Below are positions 15,829 through 23,645 of a stretch of DNA of 32,757 nt, piece after piece; the stretch's first letter is position 1; each line of letters opens with the position of its first letter. Location: positions 1 through 32,757 of the forward strand of contig VSMY01000011.1 of NCBI GenBank assembly GCA_009773995.1. The letters are read 5' to 3'. This DNA comes from Oscillibacter sp. (GTDB lineage: Bacteria > Bacillota > Clostridia > Oscillospirales > Oscillospiraceae). Both the position numbers and the translations under genes were made by a program. Under the pieces are notes generated by a model. It did no database searches. It saw only the letters and a program-made list of their open reading frames with translations, and was not told the origin of the DNA.

Positions 15829-17922
15829 TTATTTTAAAACGTCTTCCCCCGGGGCCTGCCCGTCCTCGATGGGGGAGATGACGGAGAGGGTGTCGCGCAT
15901 AGACTCGTCGTAGAACCGGTACTGGCCCCGGCTGCCCCGCTTAACGGTATAGAGGGCCGCGTCCGCCGCGTGGAAGAGGGCGTCGTAGCCCCCGGGGACC
16001 GTGGCCGTCAGGGCCACGCCCATGCTGACGGAGATGGGGAAGTGCTCGTACCGGCCGCAGAGGGACTGGAAGATGCGGGAGATGACCACCTCCACGTCGT
16101 CCTTGTACTCCAGGAAGATGAGGAACTCGTCCCCGCCGGCCCGGGCGGCGATGTCGCCCCCCCGGATGCACTGGCGGAGCTTCTCCGCCAGGTGGACCAG
16201 AACCTGGTCCCCGAAGGAATGGCCGTAGGTGTCGTTGGCGGCCTTGAAGTGGTCCAGGTCGAAGATGACCAGGGCGTAGGACGCGGCGGGTCGGGTCTCA
16301 ATGCGCTCCAGGATGCGCTTTTTGGCGTAGGCGTGGTTCAGAAGGCCGGTGAGGGCGTCGTGGGAGGCCATGCGCTCCAGGGCGTTCAGCTTCATCCGGG
16401 AGTCGTGGATGTCGATGGCCTTTCCGATGGCGCCGGTGTAGCGGGGGGGCTCGTCGCTGGACCAGGTGGCCCGGGCCACGATCTGGGTCCAGCGCCAGGA
16501 GCCTTTATAGTTCAGCTTGCAGTCGTAGGTAACCACCGGCAGGTCCGGGCTGGTGCTGCGCAGGGCGTCGGAGAGGTTCTGAATGTCCGCGGGCTCCATG
16601 ACGCTCTGGGCGTCGGGCTGGTGGAAGGGGTCCATAATGATCTCGTTCAGCCCCAGGTGGTCCGCCCCCCAGTGGGAGAGGGTGACCATGGGCGGGGAGA
16701 CGGTGAACTCGAACTGGATCTCCTTGCTCATGTCGGCGAAGAAGCTGTACTTCATCCGCTCGTGCTCCAGCAGCTGGAGGGTCCGCTCGGAGGCGGTGAG
16801 CTCCTCGTGGCGGCGGATCTCCTGGGCCACGTTGCGCATCTCCCGGCGGTCCCGCTGGGCAACGGAGTTGCTGCCGCTCATCAGCACGGGCAGATCCGGG
16901 GACAGTTCCCGCAGGCAGTCCAGCAGCAGCGGGTTGAAGGCGCCGCACTGGCCCGCCAGAATCATGTCCACCGCCTTCTCGTGGGAGAAGGAGTCCTTAT
17001 AACACCGCTTGGAGGTCAGCGCGTCGTACACGTCCGCCAGGGCCACAATCTGGGCGGCGATGGGAATCTCGTCTCCCCGGAGCCCGTCGGGATAGCCCCG
17101 GCCGTCCCAGCGCTCGTGATGCCAGCGGCAGATGTCGTAGGCCACCTTAACCAGGGGATCGTCCTGGTGAATGGGGAGGTTTTCCAGCATTTCCGCCCCG
17201 GCCATGGAGTGGGTTTTCATAACGGCGAATTCCTCGTCGGTGAAGCGGCCGGGCTTGTTGAGGATCTTTTCGTCGATGGAGATCTTTCCGATGTCGTGCA
17301 GGGCCGAGGCCGTGCAGATCATGGAGATGTCCGAGGGGGAGAGCTGGTAGCGGTCCGTCTTCTGGACCAGGTGGTTCAGCATCAGCTCCGTCAGCGTGCG
17401 GACGTTGAGGACGTGGAGGCCGCTTTCGCCGTTCCGGAACTCCACGATGTGGCTGAGGATGTCGATGAGCAGGCTGCTGCGCTGCTCGTTCTCATAAATT
17501 TGGTCCGCCACCATGTTGGCCAGGCGCTTCTGCTTGGCGTAGAGCATGATGGTATTGACCACCCGGCGGTGGACGATCAGCGCGTCGAAGGGCCGGGAGA
17601 TAAAATCGGTGACGCCCAGCTCATAGGCCCGCTCGATATGGCTGGAGCCGGTCTCGGCGGAGATCATAATGACGGGAACGTCCTCAATCCAGTGGTTCTG
17701 CGCCATGACCTCCAGGACGCCGAAGCCGTCCATCTGAGGCATGACGATGTCCAGGAGAACCAGGGAGATCTCGCTCCCCCGCTGCTGAAGCAGGCCCACG
17801 CCCTGAAGCCCGTCCTCGGCCTCGATGATCTCATACTCGTCGTCCAGCATGTCGGCCAGGATGGCGCGGTTGAGCTCCGAGTCGTCCACAATCAAAATTT
17901 TCTGCTTTTGTTCCGTACTCAA
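15829..17922 (-). CDS. Response regulator with HD-GYP and GGDEF domains (c-di-GMP turnover)
   Basis: A 697-residue cytoplasmic protein. Residues 1-125 are a receiver with phospho-Asp58 (LLDIVMPQMDG); the conserved Lys near its end is Arg110 (ISRPF). Residues 150-345 are an HD-GYP domain with His209-Asp210 (HDIGK), HHERWDGRGYP (268-277) and the intact GYP, which hydrolyses c-di-GMP in known members. About 385-510 is PAS-like (GSWRWTQIVARATWS...GKAIDI). Residues 515-672 are a GGDEF cyclase with the signature at 596-600 and an RxxD inhibitory site (587-590) exactly five residues before it. Both synthesis and breakdown of c-di-GMP thus look possible in one chain. First gene of the signalling operon, facing the fla operon, so control of motility is a reasonable inference. 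Confidence 0.93.
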   Translation of the reverse strand: MSTEQKQKILIVDDSELNRAILADMLDDEYEIIEAEDGLQGVGLLQQRGSEISLVLLDIVMPQMDGFGVLEVMAQNHWIEDVPVIMISAETGSSHIERAYELGVTDFISRPFDALIVHRRVVNTIMLYAKQKRLANMVADQIYENEQRSSLLIDILSHIVEFRNGESGLHVLNVRTLTELMLNHLVQKTDRYQLSPSDISMICTASALHDIGKISIDEKILNKPGRFTDEEFAVMKTHSMAGAEMLENLPIHQDDPLVKVAYDICRWHHERWDGRGYPDGLRGDEIPIAAQIVALADVYDALTSKRCYKDSFSHEKAVDMILAGQCGAFNPLLLDCLRELSPDLPVLMSGSNSVAQRDRREMRNVAQEIRRHEELTASERTLQLLEHERMKYSFFADMSKEIQFEFTVSPPMVTLSHWGADHLGLNEIIMDPFHQPDAQSVMEPADIQNLSDALRSTSPDLPVVTYDCKLNYKGSWRWTQIVARATWSSDEPPRYTGAIGKAIDIHDSRMKLNALERMASHDALTGLLNHAYAKKRILERIETRPAASYALVIFDLDHFKAANDTYGHSFGDQVLVHLAEKLRQCIRGGDIAARAGGDEFLIFLEYKDDVEVVISRIFQSLCGRYEHFPISVSMGVALTATVPGGYDALFHAADAALYTVKRGSRGQYRFYDESMRDTLSVISPIEDGQAPGEDVLK

Positions 17923-17952
17923 AAGGGATCACTTCCTTGTCCTCGGGTTCCT

Positions 17953-17970
17953 GTCCGCGCGGCGGCGGAC
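17953..17970 (-). promoter_or_regulatory. Hairpin in the leader of the signalling operon
   Basis: GTCCGC-GCGGCG-GCGGAC, a 6-bp stem about 30 nt upstream of the start codon at 17922. No terminator U-tract follows. Function unknown. Confidence 0.4.
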
Positions 17971-18014
17971 CCCCAAAAGAAGGGGACATAAAATATCCAT
18001 GTTACAATATGTTG

Positions 18015-18043
18015 ATTCTACCACAGAAAATTGAAAATAGCAA
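18015..18043 (-). promoter_or_regulatory. Candidate promoter of the signalling operon
   Basis: On the minus strand, TTGCTA (complement of 18038-18043), a 17-nt spacer and TAGAAT (complement of 18015-18020) with an extended TGG. It would give a leader of about 85 nt. Confidence 0.5.
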
Positions 18044-18289
18044 GAACGAACCGAGGGGAACAAAGGGGAAAGAAAAGACCTTACCCCGTCATTTTGACAC
18101 TTCTATTTTTTGGAAGCAAGCCGGCATTTTCTACAAAAATTGACAAAAAAGAAGCAAAAAATTGTCAGAGCCGTCAAGGGGCGCAAGAAGGAGGGCTACA
18201 AAGACGGGGATTTTTGGAGAAAGCGGCAAAACAAGAGAAAATCGTTGAGATTTTGTTAAAAATGGAAGATGTGCCCGGTAAAAAAGTAC

Positions 18290-18318
18290 TTGATTTTTTT
18301 GGGAGAATAGTTCATAAT
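18290..18318 (+). promoter_or_regulatory. Candidate sigma-A promoter of the fla operon
   Basis: TTGATT (18290-18295), a 17-nt spacer and CATAAT (18313-18318). Transcription would start near 18325, leaving a leader of about 230 nt before flgB. No clear sigma-D (TAAA-N15-GCCGATAT) promoter was found. Confidence 0.55.
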
Positions 18319-18557
18319 GAGGGTTACCCGTTAAACCAAACAAAAATTAGTGTTGCAAAACTCACAAGTAAAACGGAGAAACGACATGGGCCGGGCGGAA
18401 TGAAAAGGCGTTCCGCCGAATAGGATGGAGGGCCATTTATACGAACCGGAAAAACGCGCGCCTTGGCTGACAACCCGCGCGTTTGTCTTGCCCGGAGGAA
18501 GCGGGCGGGAACGGGCCGTTTTTCCAGAAACAGGACATGACTGGAGGGTGGAACCAC

Positions 18558-18944
18558 ATGGATTTCCTGTCAAGCAATTCGTCGATTATGATGGAAAAGT
18601 CCCTGAGCTACCTGTGGGCCAAACAGGCGGCCATCGCGGACAATGTCGCAAACGCCGAGACCCCCGGCTATAAAGAGAAGGTGGTCACCTTTGAGGAAAG
18701 CCTGAGGGGCAGGCTGCTTCAGGCCTCCCGGAGGGCCGCGCCGGTGAAGTCCATGCGCGCCGTGCTGGAGGGGACCCCCTTCAGCGTGACGGAGCAGACG
18801 GTCCAGACCCGGATGGACGACAACGGCGTGAACGTCACCGCCCAAATGTCGGAGGCAATCCGCAACGCCTACCAGATGCGCTATGTGATGAGTTCCCTCA
18901 ATACGGACCTGGCCATTCTGAACGCAGCTATCCGGGGCCAGTGA
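18558..18944 (+). CDS. flgB: Flagellar basal-body rod protein FlgB
   Basis: A 128-residue proximal rod protein, exported through the flagellar type III apparatus and assembled in the periplasm-like space above the MS ring. The rod-family signature NVANAETPGYKEK lies near residues 32-44, and the C-terminal amphipathic helix (AIRNAYQMRYVMSSLNTDLAILNAAI) pairs with the N-terminal helix in the rod. The ATG at 18558 has GGAGGGTGG upstream. First gene of the long fla operon, with a leader of about 230 nt. Confidence 0.95.
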   Translation: MDFLSSNSSIMMEKSLSYLWAKQAAIADNVANAETPGYKEKVVTFEESLRGRLLQASRRAAPVKSMRAVLEGTPFSVTEQTVQTRMDDNGVNVTAQMSEAIRNAYQMRYVMSSLNTDLAILNAAIRGQ

Positions 18945-19001
18945 TCGGAGGCGGGCTCTTTAGGGCGGCGGCAAACGCTTTTCTGATTTATAGTGTTAAA
19001 T

Positions 19002-19081
19002 AAGGACTGCCGGGGGGCAGCGTAAACGATTACGGGACCGGACTATCCGGCCCCGCAAAGGACTGCCGGGGCATACCCGGC
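19002..19081 (+). promoter_or_regulatory. Three hairpins and a 14-bp direct repeat in the flgB-flgC gap
   Basis: AAGGACTGCCGGGG occurs twice, at 19002-19015 and 19058-19071. The first copy starts a CTGCC/GGCAG hairpin (19007-19020), the second a GCCGGG/CCCGGC hairpin (19065-19081), and CCGGA-CTA-TCCGG (19038-19050) lies between them. None has a U-tract, so these are more likely processing, stability or protein-binding elements than terminators. Confidence 0.5.
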
Positions 19082-19102
19082 GGGGAATGGAGAGTTAAAC
19101 CT

Positions 19103-19561
19103 ATGGCATTTTTGAGTTCGATGAACATTGTGGCCTCCGGCATGACGGCCCAGCAGCTGCGGCTGGACATCGTGGGGGAGAACGTGACCAACTCCACCAC
19201 CACCCGCGTGGAAGGGGGAGAGGGGGCCTACCGGAGGAAGATGGTGGTCTTCGAGGCCGAGACCGGCCGGGACGGCTTCCGCCGGGCCATGGCTCGGGCC
19301 GCCAGCGGCATGGTGCCCAATGGGCAGGCCGCCGGAGGCGTGCGGGTGGCCCAGATTGTGGAGGACCCGTCTCCCATGAAGCTGGTCTACGACCCCACGC
19401 ACCCGGACGCCAACGAGGACGGCTATGTGGAAACCCCCAATGTGGACATGGTGAAGGAAATCGCCGACGCCATGGCGGCGACCCAGGCCTTTTCCTCCGA
19501 CGTGACCATGTTCAACACCATGAAAACCGTAATCACGGACGCGCTCCAGATTGGAAAGTAA
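19103..19561 (+). CDS. flgC: Flagellar basal-body rod protein FlgC
   Basis: A 152-residue proximal rod protein. The N-terminal rod motif is MNIVASGMTAQQLRLDIVGENVTNSTTTR and the C-terminal half has the family stretch YDPTHPDANEDGYVETPNVDMVKEIADAM, which is diagnostic for FlgC. GGAGAG lies upstream of the ATG. It follows flgB after a structured 158-bp gap and precedes fliE by 30 bp. Confidence 0.96.
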   Translation: MAFLSSMNIVASGMTAQQLRLDIVGENVTNSTTTRVEGGEGAYRRKMVVFEAETGRDGFRRAMARAASGMVPNGQAAGGVRVAQIVEDPSPMKLVYDPTHPDANEDGYVETPNVDMVKEIADAMAATQAFSSDVTMFNTMKTVITDALQIGK

Positions 19562-19591
19562 CCTACATTTGACAAGCAGGAGGAGGCCGCT

Positions 19592-19906
19592 ATGCTGACG
19601 CCTATGGAAAAGCTGACGCCGCTGACGCCGCTCAACGCGGACATTCGAGAGACCAAGGCGAAGGAGACCGCTTCCCCGGAGGGGGAGAGCATCTTTGGCG
19701 CCATTTTCCGCTCCGCCATCGACAACGTGAAGGAGACGGACGCGGAATACAAGGAATCCCAGTATCTGCTGGCCACGGGCCAGCTGGATAATCCCGCCGC
19801 CGCCATGATCGCCGCCTATAAGAGCCAAACCGCGGTGAACATGCTGATTCAGCTTCGGAACAAGGCCCAGGACGCCTATTCCGAGCTGACCAGAATGAGC
19901 CTGTAA
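19592..19906 (+). CDS. fliE: Flagellar hook-basal body protein FliE
   Basis: A 104-residue adaptor that joins the MS ring to the rod. The conserved C-terminal region is present: FRSAIDNVKETDAEYKES, LATGQLDNPAAAMIAAYKSQTAVNMLIQLRNKAQDAYSEL. It is slightly short at the N-terminus, as usual for gram-positive FliE. CAGGAGGAGG precedes the ATG. Position between flgC and fliF is the standard one. Confidence 0.95.
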   Translation: MLTPMEKLTPLTPLNADIRETKAKETASPEGESIFGAIFRSAIDNVKETDAEYKESQYLLATGQLDNPAAAMIAAYKSQTAVNMLIQLRNKAQDAYSELTRMSL

Positions 19907-19934
19907 GCGCGGCCGGCGGGCGGGGAAATCCCCC

Positions 19935-19966
19935 GTGCTGCCCGGCCCCCAGGACCAGGGCAGCAC
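19935..19966 (+). promoter_or_regulatory. Hairpin upstream of fliF
   Basis: A perfect 9-bp stem GTGCTGCCC / GGGCAGCAC (19935-19943 and 19958-19966) with a 14-nt loop that contains AGGA. No U-tract follows. Confidence 0.5.
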
Positions 19967-19970
19967 AAAT

Positions 19971-19990
19971 CATGTCTATACATGTCTACA
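19971..19990 (+). repeat. Tandem 10-bp repeat before fliF
   Basis: CATGTCTATA directly followed by CATGTCTACA, differing at one base. It lies between the hairpin at 19935-19966 and the fliF ribosome site. Function unknown. Confidence 0.6.
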
Positions 19991-20029
19991 GGACGCCGCG
20001 GCGCGGCGGAGAGAAGGAGGTGACAGCGG

Positions 20030-21688
20030 TTGAACGACGTGAAGGAAAAGGCTAAGGCGTTTCTGAGCAAGACGAAGGAGCGCCTGAAAAAGATATCGAA
20101 AAAGGTATGGCTCGTCATCGCCGCTGTACTGGTGGCCCTGATTGTGGTCGCCGCCATCGCTTTGACGCTGAACAAGCAGGATTACGCCGTGCTGGTCACC
20201 CAGGTGAGTGACGACGAGGCGTCCAAAATCCTGACCTTCCTGAGCGAGCAGGGCGTCACGAACTACCGAGTGGAAGACGGGAACACCGTCATGGTTCCCG
20301 CCGGGCAGGAGGCGGCGCTGAAAGCCCGCATCCTCATGGCGAACCTGAACCAAACCGGAAACTACTACATGGAGAACATGAACGCGTTCTCCACCAATGA
20401 GGAACGGACGTACGCCAAGCTCCAGGATCTGCAAAGCAATATGGCGGCCACCATCCGCAACTTCCCCGACGTGGTGGACGCAAGCGTGTACATCACGCCG
20501 GGAGAGAACCGGGCCTACATACTGGACAGCGGCAACGTGGTGGAGGCCACGGCCGCCGTCAGCGTCACCATGGTGGAGGGCAAAATGCTCACCGACGGGC
20601 AGGCCCAGGCCATCCGTGACCTGCTGGCCCACGGCGTGCAGGGGCTCAAAATCGAGTCCGTCAGCGTTACCGACAAGCTGGGCAACGTCTACCTGACGGA
20701 GGACGCCCTGAACGGCGAGGTTTCGGCGCTGAAAATGCAGCTCCAGCAGGCCATGGAGAACCGCATCCGCACCCAGGTCATGAACGTGCTCTCCCCCTTC
20801 TTCGGGGAGGACAACGTCCGGGTGGGCGTCACCTGCGAGGTGGAGGTGGACCGCACCACCGAGGAGCGGCATGAGACCATCCTCCCCGAGTACGCCCAGG
20901 ACGGCTCTACCAACGGAGAGGGCATCAAGGGCTCCGAGCGGGACGAGGCCTGGATTTCCCGCCCCGGCGACGGCACCGTCGGCGGCGTGGTGGGAACGGA
21001 GGTCAACAGCGACCTGCGGGAGACCGTGGAGGCCGGGATGACCATCCGGGACGACGACACGGGACTCTACGTGAGCAAGCAAACAGACTGGGACAACACC
21101 CACAGCACCATCAATATCGACAACAACGGGGCGGTCAAAATGACGGACTGCTCCGTGGCGGTCTCCATCAACGCCCGGGCGGCGGGAGACTTCAGCGTGG
21201 ACAGCATCCGCCAGCACACGGCCCGGGCCGCGGGCATCGCGGGGGAGATCGACCCCGTCACCGGCGAGGAAATCCTGGACGGCAAGATTTCCGTGGTGTC
21301 CATGAACTTCTTCGATCCCAACGTGGGCGACCAGCCCGGAATCCTGCCTCCCGCGCCGGCGGTGCCCGGGTGGGTGCTGATTGCGGCGGGCATTGGACTG
21401 CTGCTGTTTATCATTCTGCTGACCGTCATTCTCCTGCTGCGCAGGAAGAGGCGGAAGAAGCGCGAGGAAGAGGAGGCCCGCCAGCGGGAGGAGGCGGAAG
21501 CCCTGCTCCGCGTGGCCGGCCTGGGCCTGGACGGCGAGATTCCCGAGAGCGGCGCCGACGTGATGGACCTGGAGATGGAGCGGAGCATGGAGCTCCGCAA
21601 GGACATCCGCCAGTTCGTCAGCGACAACCCGGAGATTGCGGCCCAGATGATCAAGGTTTGGCTGAAAGGGGGCGACGGCAATGGCTGA
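20030..21688 (+). CDS. fliF: Flagellar MS-ring protein FliF
   Basis: A 552-residue inner-membrane ring subunit, the base on which rod, switch and export gate assemble. Two membrane helices (27-46 and 448-470) flank the ring-forming domains, including the FliF/YscJ domain (about 48-220) and the FliF C-terminal domain (about 240-430). The cytoplasmic tail ends with MELRKDIRQFVSDNPEIAAQMIKVWLKG, the FliG-binding segment. The start is TTG at 20030, with AAGGAGG 9 nt upstream; no ATG is better placed. The last 8 nt overlap the start of fliG. Confidence 0.96.
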   Translation: MNDVKEKAKAFLSKTKERLKKISKKVWLVIAAVLVALIVVAAIALTLNKQDYAVLVTQVSDDEASKILTFLSEQGVTNYRVEDGNTVMVPAGQEAALKARILMANLNQTGNYYMENMNAFSTNEERTYAKLQDLQSNMAATIRNFPDVVDASVYITPGENRAYILDSGNVVEATAAVSVTMVEGKMLTDGQAQAIRDLLAHGVQGLKIESVSVTDKLGNVYLTEDALNGEVSALKMQLQQAMENRIRTQVMNVLSPFFGEDNVRVGVTCEVEVDRTTEERHETILPEYAQDGSTNGEGIKGSERDEAWISRPGDGTVGGVVGTEVNSDLRETVEAGMTIRDDDTGLYVSKQTDWDNTHSTINIDNNGAVKMTDCSVAVSINARAAGDFSVDSIRQHTARAAGIAGEIDPVTGEEILDGKISVVSMNFFDPNVGDQPGILPPAPAVPGWVLIAAGIGLLLFIILLTVILLLRRKRRKKREEEEARQREEAEALLRVAGLGLDGEIPESGADVMDLEMERSMELRKDIRQFVSDNPEIAAQMIKVWLKGGDGNG

Positions 21689-22730
21689 GACGGCAGTGGC
21701 GGCCGCCCCCCAGGCGGCCCCGAAGACGGCAAAGCAGGTGGAGCTTTCCACCTCCCAGAAGGCGGCGGCGGTTATCATCGCCCTGGGGGCCGAGAAGGCG
21801 TCCCTCGTCTATAAGTTCATGGAGGACGAGGAGGTCGAGCAGCTCACCCTGGAGGTGGCCCGCCTGGGCATACTGAGCACCCAGCAGACGGAGGATGTGC
21901 TCAACGAGTTCTACCAGCTGTGCCTGACCAACAAGGCCGTCACCGAGGGCGGCCTGGAGTACGCCAGGGCCGTCCTGGAGAAAGCCTATGGCGAGCAGGC
22001 GGCGGCGGAGCTCCTGGGCAAGGTCACCAAGAGCCTGAAAAACCGGGAATTCGCCTTCATGGACAAGGCGGACGTCAAGTCCCTGTTCTCCGCCCTGCGG
22101 GGCGAGCGGCCCCAGACCATCGCCCTGGTCCTGTCCTATGTGGACGCGGACAAGGCGGCGGGGGTGGTGGCCCAGCTGGAGGAGAAGAAGCAGATCCAGG
22201 TGGTGGAGAGTATCGCCAAGCTGGACAGCGTCTCCCCGGCGGCCATCAAGATTGTGGAGGCGGAAATGCACAACCGGTTCTCCAATATCATGACGGATAC
22301 CAATATCAAAGTCGGCGGCATAGACTATGTGGCCGACGTGATGAACAACCTGGACCGGACCAGCGAGAAAAACATCTTCGACGGCCTGTCCGACCCGGAC
22401 CTGGCGGACGAGATCCGCAAGCGGATGTTCGTCTTCGAGGACATCATCACCATGGACGACCGCTCCGTGCAGCGCTTCGTCCGGGACTGCGACCCCAGGG
22501 ACCTGGTGCTGGCCCTCAAGGCGGCCAACGCGGAGGTTGCCAACAAACTGTTTGCAAATATGTCCACCCGCATGGCCCAGAGCATCAAGGACGATTTGGA
22601 AATCACATCCAACGTCCGCATGAAGGACGTGGAAGAGGCCCAGCAGCGCATCGTCGGCATCATCCGCGGCCTGGAGGAGAAGGGTGAAATCATCATCCTG
22701 AAGGGCGGAAAGGACGATATCATTGCCTAG
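21681..22730 (+). CDS. fliG: Flagellar motor switch protein FliG
   Basis: A 349-residue switch and torque protein bound to FliF and FliM on the cytoplasmic face. The N-terminal FliF-binding domain, middle domain and C-terminal torque domain are all present. The torque helix contains FVFEDIITMDDRSVQRFVRDCDPRDLVLALK with its charged residues intact. The middle-domain motif EHPQ that contacts FliM reads ERPQ (142-145). The N-terminal 20 residues are Ala/Pro-rich. The start overlaps the fliF stop by 8 nt and its own stop overlaps fliH by 8 nt. Confidence 0.97.
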   Translation: MAETAVAAAPQAAPKTAKQVELSTSQKAAAVIIALGAEKASLVYKFMEDEEVEQLTLEVARLGILSTQQTEDVLNEFYQLCLTNKAVTEGGLEYARAVLEKAYGEQAAAELLGKVTKSLKNREFAFMDKADVKSLFSALRGERPQTIALVLSYVDADKAAGVVAQLEEKKQIQVVESIAKLDSVSPAAIKIVEAEMHNRFSNIMTDTNIKVGGIDYVADVMNNLDRTSEKNIFDGLSDPDLADEIRKRMFVFEDIITMDDRSVQRFVRDCDPRDLVLALKAANAEVANKLFANMSTRMAQSIKDDLEITSNVRMKDVEEAQQRIVGIIRGLEEKGEIIILKGGKDDIIA

Positions 22731-23634
22731 TATTTGGAAATCCATCATGCGTCCCAAGGCCGAGCCCTACCAGTTCCCCAAAGCGGAGGAGCTGGTTCTG
22801 GAGGAGGAAAAGGCCGCCGGGGCTCCGCCGCCCCCTCTCGAGGAGGAAGGCGGCGAGGCGCCGCCGGCGGCGGACATCCGGGTGGATGAAGCGGCGGAGG
22901 TCCCGGAGCCCCAGCCGGAACCGGAGCCCGAGCCGGATCCGGTGAGCTTCGCCCAAATCCAGGCGGAGCAGATCATTGCGGACGCGCACCGCCGGGCCGA
23001 GGCGATTTTGGACCAGGCCCGGCTGGAGGCGGAGATCAAGGCCCAGGAGCTTTTCGAGTCCTCCCGCCAGAGCGGCCTGGAGGCCGGACGGGCGGAGGGG
23101 CTGGCCCAGGGAACCACCCAGGCCCTTCAGGAGGGCCAGCGGGCCCAGCAGAGGCAGGCCGAGGAGCTGGCGGGGGAGTTCGACCGCTTTTTGGAGCGGG
23201 CCGGGACCGCCCTGGACCGGCAGATGGAGGACAATATCGACGAGCTGCGGGACCTTGCCATCGCCATCGCGGAGAAAGTGGTCTGCGTCAGCCTGAAAAG
23301 CAGCAGCGAGGTCATCTGCCGGATGATTCAAACCGCCATCGACAAGCGGAAGCGCCGGGAGTGGGCCCATATCTATATCGCGGAATGCGACGCCAAGCAC
23401 CTTTCCAAGGTTCCCGCCTCTTTGATGAACGCCCTCTCGGCCCTTTCGGACCGGGTACGCATTATCCCCATGGCGGACGACGAGGCGGGCACCTGCATCA
23501 TCGAAACCCCGGATGAAATCGTGGACGCCAGCGCCGCCACCCAGATGAACAACATCCGGACCCTGCTGTCCGACGCCGGGCCTGTGGAGGAGGGCGTCAG
23601 CTTCAATAATTTGAACTTCAGCGGCGGCGCGTAA
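22723..23634 (+). CDS. fliH: Flagellar export regulator FliH
   Basis: A 303-residue protein that binds and restrains the ATPase FliI and links it to the export gate. Residues 15-85 are acidic and Pro/Glu-rich (repeated PEPEPEP-like). A long helical region (about 85-170) carries GLEAGRAEGLAQGTTQ, the glycine-spaced repeat typical of FliH, and residues 175-290 form the conserved V-ATPase-E-like domain. The start is TTG at 22723 with AAAGGA 8 nt upstream; an ATG eight codons further on has no ribosome site. The overlap with fliG argues for coupled translation. Confidence 0.9.
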   Translation: MPSIWKSIMRPKAEPYQFPKAEELVLEEEKAAGAPPPPLEEEGGEAPPAADIRVDEAAEVPEPQPEPEPEPDPVSFAQIQAEQIIADAHRRAEAILDQARLEAEIKAQELFESSRQSGLEAGRAEGLAQGTTQALQEGQRAQQRQAEELAGEFDRFLERAGTALDRQMEDNIDELRDLAIAIAEKVVCVSLKSSSEVICRMIQTAIDKRKRREWAHIYIAECDAKHLSKVPASLMNALSALSDRVRIIPMADDEAGTCIIETPDEIVDASAATQMNNIRTLLSDAGPVEEGVSFNNLNFSGGA

Positions 23635-23645
23635 AAGGAGTATGT

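Larger units (their letters stand above)
17923..18557. other. Non-coding gap between the signalling and fla operons
   Basis: 635 bp, visibly richer in A and T between about 17990 and 18370 than the rest of the window. It contains the divergent promoters at 18015-18043 and 18290-18318 and, in the flgB leader, two hairpins (GGCGGAA/TTCCGCC near 18396-18418, and AAACGCGCG/CGCGCGTTT near 18452-18486). An open frame at 18031-18423 has no ribosome site and no recognisable protein, so I do not call it. I see no c-di-GMP riboswitch core motif here. Confidence 0.6.

Noticed and set aside
18031..18423. 130-codon open frame in the gap before flgB
   Set aside because: No ribosome site, no recognisable protein, and a promoter and hairpin for flgB lie within it.
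18319..18557. c-di-GMP riboswitch in the flgB leader
   Set aside because: The conserved GEMM core segments and a GNRA tetraloop-receptor pair were not found on reading. A covariance scan would be decisive.
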